From: Acidobacteriota bacterium
GTDB lineage: Bacteria > Acidobacteriota > Vicinamibacteria > Vicinamibacterales > UBA2999
Assembly (NCBI GenBank): GCA_963169195.1
Contig: CAUJDN010000052.1
Span: forward strand, 1 to 64,000
Direction: 5' to 3'
DNA: 64,000 bases
Shown: piece after piece, positions 33,703-39,513 of the stretch
Numbering within the stretch: position 1 is the first letter of the stretch
Layout: each line of letters opens with the position of its first letter
Program-made: the position numbers and the translations under genes
Notes under the pieces: generated by a model
Database searches by the model: none
Seen by the model: only the letters and a program-made list of their open reading frames with translations
What the model was told of the DNA's origin: nothing

Positions 33703-34599
33703 TCAGCGGCCGACGATGATCTTGAACCGGAAGGTCGTGCCGCCCAGGTCCGTCTCTTCGAAGACCGCTCCAATCCCCGTGTCGCCCAGGCCGTCGGGCA
33801 CGCCGGCCCACTGGACCTCGCCGGCGAGCCAGATGAACGGCGCCACGCGGAGCTCGAGGCCGCCGCCGACGTGGTATCCGATGTGCCCCTCGCGGACGCT
33901 GCCGCTGGTGAGCGTGGGCGCGTCCTCTTCCAGCACGTGCCAGCCGAGACCGCCACCGGCGTATCCGGCAAGGCGGTTGCGCGTCGGCTGTCGATACCCG
34001 ACGGTCACCTGGATTGGCGTGATGGTGACCGCATTCGGAATCGCGGTTCGGAAGAGCTGGGAGCCCGAGGCGATCACGCGATGCCCGGTTTCCTCGAAGC
34101 GCTCGATACCCGCCTGCAGGAACAGCCCCCGCCTGAACACCACCTGTGCGCCGCCGCCAATCACGGTGCCGAAGGGGCTCTCCAGGATGGCCTCGAAGCT
34201 GTCCTGGGCTGTGAAGAGCGACCCTCCGAACTGGCCGAAGGCACGGATCATCACGTCGCCGCCCCGTTCCACACGCGACCCCGGCCTCGGGTCCAGGAAC
34301 TCGACAGCGGTCTCGGCGACCCAGCCGCGGGCCCACGACACGCCGGGTGTGCCCGGCGCCGTCTTCACCTCGATCCATCGGCCAGCCTGCTGTCCCGCCT
34401 CCAGGACGGTGCCCGCGGCCACACGGCCAAGGACGACGCTGTCGCCGCGCGGTCGCTCCATGACGGGCGTCGCGCGCGTGATGCGGGCGCGCGTGGGCGT
34501 CTGTGCCCCTGCGTCGGCCGCCACGAGGGGCGCCAGGAGCAGCAGCATCGCTGCGAGTGCGCAGGAAAGGAGTCGCGTTCGAGGCACGTTGGCGTCCAT
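33703..34599 (-). CDS. Exported SH3-like plus outer-membrane beta-barrel protein
   Basis: A 298-residue exported protein. A signal peptide (LLSCALAAMLLLLAPLVAADAGAQ) is followed by a bacterial SH3-like domain at about 35-102 (RITRATPVMERPRGDSVVLGRVAAGTVLEA, GWVAETAVEFL), often a peptidoglycan-binding module. From 107 to the end comes a run of amphipathic strands with alternating hydrophobic residues (VMIRAFGQFGGSLF, GTVIGGGAQVVFRRGLFLQAGIERFEE, LAGYAGGGLGWHVL, IGYHVGGGLELRVAPFIWLAGEVQW), ending FRFKIIVGR, the aromatic-poor C-terminal strand of a small barrel. The ATG overlaps the stop of the upstream lipoprotein gene. It may anchor the envelope or act as a minor porin; no exact family was recognised. 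Confidence 0.6.
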   Translation of the reverse strand: MDANVPRTRLLSCALAAMLLLLAPLVAADAGAQTPTRARITRATPVMERPRGDSVVLGRVAAGTVLEAGQQAGRWIEVKTAPGTPGVSWARGWVAETAVEFLDPRPGSRVERGGDVMIRAFGQFGGSLFTAQDSFEAILESPFGTVIGGGAQVVFRRGLFLQAGIERFEETGHRVIASGSQLFRTAIPNAVTITPIQVTVGYRQPTRNRLAGYAGGGLGWHVLEEDAPTLTSGSVREGHIGYHVGGGLELRVAPFIWLAGEVQWAGVPDGLGDTGIGAVFEETDLGGTTFRFKIIVGR

Positions 34600-35591
34600 C
34601 ACTTGTGTGGCGACGTGAGCGTCTTGGTGGAGGTGGCGACGGCCGTCGCCGATCCGGCAGCGGCCGTGGCGTCGCGTGCCGCGGCTGCCGGGCCGGTCGT
34701 GCGTTCGAAGACCGTGATCAGGGTGCCGCTGCCGCGCCCGCCCTGATCGCCCGATCCGGTGAACGTGCCCGTGAAGATCTGCACGCTGCCGCCCGCGTTC
34801 ACCCGCACCGTGTAGTTCGTCCGGTCGACGCCGCAGCTGCTCCAGTAGTCCACGCGCACGGTGTACTCGCCGCGCGGCGCGCGCCCAACCGGCCAGGTGA
34901 TGTTCTCGTTGCGCACGCCGTCGATGGAGCAGCCTGCGTTCGAGTCGAGGTCCAGCGAGCCGCCGCTGGCCGCCGTCCGGTTCGCGTAATAGACCTCCTC
35001 GCCGGACGGGTCCACGACGTGCAGGTCGACATCGCTGTCCGCGTCCCACGACAGCGTCACCTGCACGTCGCCGGTGCCCACCGACGCGACGGTGGTGGAC
35101 AAACCCGCGTAGGGACCGATGGCGCCCGATGGATCCGCCACGGCGAACCGGAAGTCCAGCTCGCTCAGCGGGATCGCCTGCGGGAAGGTGAGAAGGACCG
35201 CGGCCGTGGTGAGTGGCGCGGGCAGGCGCAGCTCGAAGTACCCGTCGATGCCGCCGGCGGCTTCGGAGGCCAGACTCACGGACCTGCCCTCCACGTACAC
35301 GTACACCGCCTGGAAGGGTGACGAGGCAGCGACGACCGCCGACAGCGTGCCGCCGTTCACCACGGTCGGGTTGCCGGAGACGGTGATCTCCGGGCCGCCG
35401 GCGGGCGCGGGCGCCGCGCCCGGCCGAGACGCCGCGCGCGCGGTCGCCACTTCGACGGAACTCACGAGGCTGGTCAGATCGAGCGACGGCAGATCGGACG
35501 GCGAGATGGGGGAATCGGGGCCCCCGTTGCAGCTCGTCAGCGCCAGCAGCGCCGACGCGGCAAGGACGAGCCCATGGCGCGTTCGCGGCAT
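34599..35591 (-). CDS. Lipoprotein with a C-terminal DUF2135/YfaP-like domain
   Basis: A 330-residue exported lipoprotein: HGLVLAASALLALTSC is a clear signal with lipobox LTSC. Residues about 75-165 form an Ig-like beta domain (ITVSGNPTVVNGGTLSAVV). The domain VQVTLSWDADSDVDLHVVDPSGEEVYYANR, then GSLDLDSNAGC and GEYTVRVDYWSSCG, is the YfaP/DUF2135 fold, in which the DxDSDVDLHV acidic loop may bind calcium. Two Cys (in NAGC and SSCG) could form a disulfide. The C-terminal 50 residues are Ala/Thr-rich. The start is chosen for the signal peptide; a longer frame upstream is arginine-rich and unlikely. It is translationally coupled to the beta-barrel gene downstream. Confidence 0.65.
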   Translation of the reverse strand: MPRTRHGLVLAASALLALTSCNGGPDSPISPSDLPSLDLTSLVSSVEVATARAASRPGAAPAPAGGPEITVSGNPTVVNGGTLSAVVAASSPFQAVYVYVEGRSVSLASEAAGGIDGYFELRLPAPLTTAAVLLTFPQAIPLSELDFRFAVADPSGAIGPYAGLSTTVASVGTGDVQVTLSWDADSDVDLHVVDPSGEEVYYANRTAASGGSLDLDSNAGCSIDGVRNENITWPVGRAPRGEYTVRVDYWSSCGVDRTNYTVRVNAGGSVQIFTGTFTGSGDQGGRGSGTLITVFERTTGPAAAARDATAAAGSATAVATSTKTLTSPHK

Positions 35592-35598
35592 CACCCTC

Positions 35599-35604
35599 GT
35601 TATC
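35599..35604 (-). promoter_or_regulatory. -10 box GATAAC before the YfaP-like lipoprotein
   Basis: On the minus strand GATAAC is followed by 7 nt (GAGGGTG) and then ATG. The purine run abuts the start codon, as in the foldase gene. Confidence 0.35.
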
Positions 35605-35754
35605 GGCACGGTGGGCGATGGCAGCACCCTTGACCGTGAAGGCTGAGTGGCGCGCGCCCGGGCTCGTGCACGCATGTTCACGGCGTGGCGCTCGAACGCA
35701 TCACGACCGGCTGCCCTGCTGCCGATTCCGGGGAATCGGATAGTGTCTTGTTCC

Positions 35755-37026
35755 ATGACTGCGATGACGCGACGAACGTTCCTCGAGGCTGGCGTGGGCG
35801 TGGCGATGGCGCCGGCCGCGAGCGCGCCGGTCGACGCTGCCCGTGCCTCGCGACAGGCCGCCCCTGCCCTGGCCGCCGGCCTCCCCGACGTCGTCGTGGT
35901 GGGCGCGGGCGCGTTTGGCGTGTGGACCGCGCTGACGCTGCGCGAGCGCGGGGCGAGGGTGACGCTGCTCGACGCCTATGGTCCCGGCCACCCGCGAGCC
36001 ACGTCGTGCGACGAAGTGCGGCAAATCCGGATGAGCTACGGCGCCCGCGAAGTCTACTCGCGCCTGGCGATGAACGCGCTCCAGCGATGGAGAGCGCGGG
36101 AAGAGGAGTTCGGACGGAAGCTGCTCTTCCCGGGCGGCCGCCTGGTGATGCGGCGCGCCTGGAACAAGGAACTCGAGGACCAGAAGGCGATCTTCGATCG
36201 GCTGTCGCTCGCGTACGAGGTGCTGCAGCCCGAGGAGATGACGAAGCGCTATCCGCAGGTGGGCTTCGAGGGCGTGGGCGTGGGTTTCCTCGACATCAAT
36301 GCGGGCCTCCTGAAAGCGCGTGAGGCCATCGTGACCATCACGGAGACCTTCGAGCGGAAGGGCGGCGGAATCCGGCTGGCGCGCGCCATGCCTGGCACCG
36401 CCGCGGGACGCACGCTGCAGGACGTGACGATCGACGGCGGCGGCGCACTGTCCGCGGGCGCGTTCGTCTTCGCCTGCGGCCCGTGGCTGCGGCATGTGTT
36501 CCCCGCTCTCCTCGGGAAGGTCATCACCACCGCGCGCATCGAGATCGCCTACATCGGTTCACCCGCGGGCGATTCCAGGTACCGCCAGGGCGTGCTGCCG
36601 AACCTCTCGGAGGAGGGCACGTTTCCCGGCGCGCCGGCCAGCGAGGTCTCCTACACGCAGTCGGACATCGATGCAGGCCTCAAGATCGCGCGCGGCGGTC
36701 CGCGCCTGCCCATCGACCTCGACCGCGACGAGCGGATTGTCTCGGCGTGGCAGATCCATCGCATTCACGAGTACGTGCGCGTGCGCTTCCCCGGGCTGAG
36801 GGAGCCCATCGTGGCCAGTCGTGTGTGCCAGTCGGACGCGGCGCCGGACGGCCATTTCGTCCTCGATCGCCATCCCGGCTACGACAACGTGTGGATCGCC
36901 GGTGGGGGATCGGGGCACGGCTTCAAGCATGGCCCGATGGTGGGTGAGTACATGGCAGACCGCGTGACGGGCCAACCGGCAGCGCCCGAGCTGGAGAGAC
37001 TATTCTCGCTGGCGGGACGGGTCTGA
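35755..37026 (+). CDS. Tat-exported FAD amine oxidase, monomeric sarcosine oxidase-like
   Basis: D-amino-acid oxidase-superfamily flavoprotein of 423 residues. MTRRTFLEAGVGVAMAPAASAP is a twin-arginine signal, so it differs from the cytoplasmic sarcosine/N-methyltryptophan oxidases it resembles. DVVVVGAGAFGVWTALTLRERGARVTLLDAYGPGH at residues 43-77 is the FAD-binding Rossmann motif. SRVCQSDAAPDGHFVLDRHPGYDNVWIAGGGSGHGFKHGPMVGEY carries Cys358 in the position of the Cys that covalently binds FAD in monomeric sarcosine oxidase, and GSGHGFK lies at the Re-face. It probably oxidises secondary amines such as sarcosine or pipecolate. A GATAGT/TAGTGT box precedes the ATG by 8-10 nt with no Shine-Dalgarno. 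Confidence 0.8.
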   Translation: MTAMTRRTFLEAGVGVAMAPAASAPVDAARASRQAAPALAAGLPDVVVVGAGAFGVWTALTLRERGARVTLLDAYGPGHPRATSCDEVRQIRMSYGAREVYSRLAMNALQRWRAREEEFGRKLLFPGGRLVMRRAWNKELEDQKAIFDRLSLAYEVLQPEEMTKRYPQVGFEGVGVGFLDINAGLLKAREAIVTITETFERKGGGIRLARAMPGTAAGRTLQDVTIDGGGALSAGAFVFACGPWLRHVFPALLGKVITTARIEIAYIGSPAGDSRYRQGVLPNLSEEGTFPGAPASEVSYTQSDIDAGLKIARGGPRLPIDLDRDERIVSAWQIHRIHEYVRVRFPGLREPIVASRVCQSDAAPDGHFVLDRHPGYDNVWIAGGGSGHGFKHGPMVGEYMADRVTGQPAAPELERLFSLAGRV

Positions 37027-37042
37027 GGCGCTCGCGGCGTAC

Positions 37043-37105
37043 GGGCCTTCGCTGCGCTCAGGTGGGCCCTCGCGTTGCTCGGGTGGGCGCTCGCTGCGCT
37101 CGCGT
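37043..37105. repeat. 21-bp tandem repeat, three units
   Basis: Three adjacent 21-bp units with the pattern GGGC(C/G)(T/C)TCGC(G/T)(T/C)GCTC-(A/G)GGT lie between the amine-oxidase stop and the next promoter box. Units are about 75-85% identical. The core CTCGCTGCGCTCG is palindrome-like. Confidence 0.75.
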
Positions 37106-37126
37106 GGGAGCGTGTCGGCGCCACGG

Positions 37127-37132
37127 TAGAAT
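37127..37132 (+). promoter_or_regulatory. -10 box TAGAAT before the second sugar dehydrogenase
   Basis: TAGAAT, then 6 nt (GCGGGG), then ATG. This is the same hexamer as at 2219 and 21234. Confidence 0.45.
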
Positions 37133-37138
37133 GCGGGG

Positions 37139-38599
37139 ATGGCGCGTATCGGCATCCCTGGCCTGCTCATCGCAGCCTTCTTCGCGACCGCGGCGATGTT
37201 CGCTCAGGTGCCGGCGCAGTCCGCATCGCAGGCGCCTGCAGCGCCCGGGCCCGGCCAGACCGACGATCCATTCCCCGGGCCCATTCCAGCCACCGAGGGC
37301 GTCATCCGCGTGAACGTGGCGGAGTTCGCCGCGCTCCCCGACATCGACGGCGTGGCCGCGCGCATGATGAACCTGGTGGACGAGCCTGGCACGAAGCGCC
37401 TCTTCGTGAACGACATGCGCGGGCCCCTCTACCGCGTCAGCTACGACGGCAAGGCGGTGGCGCTCTACCTCGACGTGAACGCGCCCGCATGGGGACACTC
37501 CGTGCAGTCCGCGGGCCGCGAGCGCGGCTTCCAGAGCTTCACGTTCCACCCGCAGTTCGGGCGGCCGGGCACGCCCGGCTTCGGCAGGTTCTACACCTAC
37601 CAGGACGTCATCGAGATCTCGCCGACCCCCGACTTCCTCCCCTCCGGCGGGGACACGCCGACGCACGACACGGTGCTCCTCGAGTGGACGGCGAAGACGC
37701 CCGGCGCCCCGGCCTACGACGGCGGCGCGCCGAAGGTGTTGTTCCGGATGCGACAACCCTTCGCCAACCACAACGCCGGTCACATCGCGTTCAACCCGCT
37801 GGCCTCGCCCGGCAGCCCCGAGTTCGGGCTGTTGTACCTGGGCGTGGCCGACGGCGGCAGTGGCGGCGACCCGTTCAACATGGCGCAGAACCTCGGGTCC
37901 GCGTTTGGCAAGCTGTTCCGCATCGATCCGCTCGGGACCAACAGCCGCAACAAGCGGTACGGCATCCCCGCGGGCAACCCGCTCGTGAACACGCCCGGCG
38001 CGCTGCCGGAGATCTACGCCTATGGCATCCGCAACACGCAGCACTTCGCGTGGGACCCGAAGAACGGCAACATGTTCCTCGCCGACATCGGCCAGAACAT
38101 CATCGAGAAGGTGTCGCTCGTGACCGCCGGCGCGAACCTCGGGTGGAACGTGTGGGAGGGCAGCTACCGCTTCATCAGCCGATCCGCTGTCGCCGCCGAG
38201 GGGCGGCGCGCCGACCCGAAGGTGACCTACCCGGTCGTGGAGTACGGGCAGATCGACCCGCTGCTCCAGTCGCAGGCCGCGGCCAACGGCGTGATCGTGT
38301 ATCGGGGCAGCCAGCTGAAGCCGATCGGAAACCTCGTGCTCTTCACCGACATGCCGAGCGGCGAGATCTTCTACTTCAGCGCCGACAGGCTGCCGCAGGG
38401 CGGTCAGGACGCGATTCGCCGGGTGCTGCTCCGCTGGCACGGAGCCGACCGCACCGTGCTGCAGGTCATCCAGGAGAAGAACGTCGCGCAGGGAAAGAAA
38501 CCCGCCACGCGCGCCGATCTGCGATTGTCGATGGCGCTCGACAACCAGGTGTTCCTGCTCAACAAGGGCGACGGCGTCATCCGCCGGCTCGTGCCCTGA
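37139..38599 (+). CDS. Exported glucose/sorbosone dehydrogenase-family propeller protein
   Basis: A 486-residue exported beta-propeller. A signal peptide (IPGLLIAAFFATAAMFAQVPAQ) is followed by a Pro/Gln-rich linker, then LVDEPGTKRLFVNDMRGPLYRV, RGFQSFTFHPQF, ANHNAGHIAFNPLASPGSPEFGLLYLGVADGGSGGDP, GKLFRIDPLG, IYAYGIRNTQHFAWDPKNGNMFLADIGQNIIEKV and GANLGWNVWEGSY, the order seen in PQQ-dependent glucose/sorbosone dehydrogenases. The conserved His-Asn pair (NHNAGHIAFNP) and GIRN motif fit the cofactor site, but the family also includes non-catalytic members. It is more distant from YliI than the protein at 30.4 kb. A strong hairpin follows the stop. Confidence 0.78.
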   Translation: MARIGIPGLLIAAFFATAAMFAQVPAQSASQAPAAPGPGQTDDPFPGPIPATEGVIRVNVAEFAALPDIDGVAARMMNLVDEPGTKRLFVNDMRGPLYRVSYDGKAVALYLDVNAPAWGHSVQSAGRERGFQSFTFHPQFGRPGTPGFGRFYTYQDVIEISPTPDFLPSGGDTPTHDTVLLEWTAKTPGAPAYDGGAPKVLFRMRQPFANHNAGHIAFNPLASPGSPEFGLLYLGVADGGSGGDPFNMAQNLGSAFGKLFRIDPLGTNSRNKRYGIPAGNPLVNTPGALPEIYAYGIRNTQHFAWDPKNGNMFLADIGQNIIEKVSLVTAGANLGWNVWEGSYRFISRSAVAAEGRRADPKVTYPVVEYGQIDPLLQSQAAANGVIVYRGSQLKPIGNLVLFTDMPSGEIFYFSADRLPQGGQDAIRRVLLRWHGADRTVLQVIQEKNVAQGKKPATRADLRLSMALDNQVFLLNKGDGVIRRLVP

Positions 38600-38601
38600 G
38601 G

Positions 38602-38622
38602 ACGCGCGCTTCCGGCGCGCGT
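38602..38622 (+). terminator. 8-bp GC hairpin after the second sugar dehydrogenase
   Basis: ACGCGCGC pairs perfectly with GCGCGCGT around a 5-nt loop, 2 nt after the stop. The convergent HepT-like gene ends 54 bp later. Confidence 0.5.
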
Positions 38623-38675
38623 AGGCCGCTGCGCGGTGGGCTGCGCTGAACCGCCCGGCGGTGGGCGTGTGCCCG

Positions 38676-39095
38676 CTAGGCGCGACCGTGCAAGCGGCGT
38701 CGCACGGCCGCGACGAAGGCGTCGAGGTCGCCCAGGTGGTGGCTGAGGATATCGGCCACGACCTCGAGATCGACGTCGTCATAGCCGTGGACCAGGATGT
38801 TCCGGAATCCCGCCATGTTGCGGAGCGTGCCGGCGAGCGCCTCGTCGAGCCAGCCGTCCTGCAGCAGCAGGTCGAACAGTTCCCGGTTCGTGCGTGGCTC
38901 GCCAAGGCGTCGGTCCGACACGATGTGCGACGCCACGTCGAGCGCGGCCTGGATGGCGATCTGCAGGGTGTGTTCGACGAAGCGCTGCTCTCGGACGTCG
39001 ACGGCCAGGGCCTCAGGTCTCGCCAGCCGGCGCAACTCCGAGAGGCATGTCTCGACGAGTGCCAGCTTCTTGGCGAGGAGGTCAGGGTCCGTCAC
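38676..39095 (-). CDS. HepT-like RNase toxin
   Basis: A 139-residue all-helical protein of the HepT (DUF86) family. The catalytic motif RNILVHGY at residues 98-105 fits the HEPN pattern R-X4-6-H (Arg98, His103) plus the Tyr that is adenylylated by MntA-type antitoxins. VREQRFVEHTLQIAIQAALDVASHIVSD and NRELFDLLLQDGWLDEALAGTLRNMAGF are the usual helices. The toxin would cleave RNA in the cytoplasm. Its GTG start overlaps the TGA of the nucleotidyltransferase gene (GTGA), the standard antitoxin-first operon. It is complete and apparently intact. Confidence 0.88.
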   Translation of the reverse strand: MTDPDLLAKKLALVETCLSELRRLARPEALAVDVREQRFVEHTLQIAIQAALDVASHIVSDRRLGEPRTNRELFDLLLQDGWLDEALAGTLRNMAGFRNILVHGYDDVDLEVVADILSHHLGDLDAFVAAVRRRLHGRA

Positions 39096-39490
39096 GCCTG
39101 CCCTTCTTTGGCGGTCCGATAGCGGGTCAGCACCGGCTCGAGATCGAACGCCTCGTTCCGCGTCTGCACCTCGAACGCGATGCGGGCCGCCCGATCGCGG
39201 TCGACGAGCAGGCGACCGTCACGCAGCACCCTGATGCGCAGATCGGCGGGCGCGTCGTTCAGCACGATGAGGTCCACCGTTCGGCCGAGCGCCCGCTCGA
39301 GTTCGCCCTCGAGGACGAGCCGGGGGCCGTCGAGGCGCTGTGGCGGAGGCGAGGTGAACAGGGCGGCGATGTCGACATCGCTGCCAGCTGTCGCGGTGCC
39401 ACGAGCCATGGAACCAAAGAGGTATACCGCGACCACCCCTTCGCGCGTCGCAAAGACGTCCGCGATCCGCTGCTCCAGCGAGGGCTCCAC
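39092..39490 (-). CDS. MntA-like minimal nucleotidyltransferase antitoxin
   Basis: A 132-residue DNA polymerase beta-like nucleotidyltransferase. The signature GSMARGTATAGSDVDIA at residues 26-42 follows GS-X10-DXD (Gly26, Ser27, Asp38, Asp40), the two Asp residues binding metal. A third acidic site lies in TVDLIVLND. MntA antitoxins silence HepT by adding AMP to its active-site Tyr. The start is GTG with a perfect TATAAT box 6 nt upstream and no Shine-Dalgarno, giving a likely leaderless bicistronic message. The C-terminal helix (FEVQTRNEAFDLEPVLTRYRTAK) is typical of the MntA subgroup. Confidence 0.88.
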   Translation of the reverse strand: MEPSLEQRIADVFATREGVVAVYLFGSMARGTATAGSDVDIAALFTSPPPQRLDGPRLVLEGELERALGRTVDLIVLNDAPADLRIRVLRDGRLLVDRDRAARIAFEVQTRNEAFDLEPVLTRYRTAKEGQA

Positions 39491-39496
39491 GCCCCG

Positions 39497-39502
39497 ATTA
39501 TA
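39497..39502 (-). promoter_or_regulatory. Consensus -10 TATAAT for the mntA-hepT operon
   Basis: Perfect TATAAT on the minus strand, 6 nt before the GTG start. It sits in the 23-bp gap between the ADOP permease stop and mntA. No matching -35 box is visible. Confidence 0.55.
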
Positions 39503-39513
39503 GCGTCCGGTCG

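Noticed and set aside
33676-34378. Longer frame joining the DoxX-like protein to upstream sequence (333 codons)
   Set aside because: The upstream part is a shadow of the SH3-barrel gene in another frame; the membrane protein starts naturally at the GTG giving MERYARLALG.
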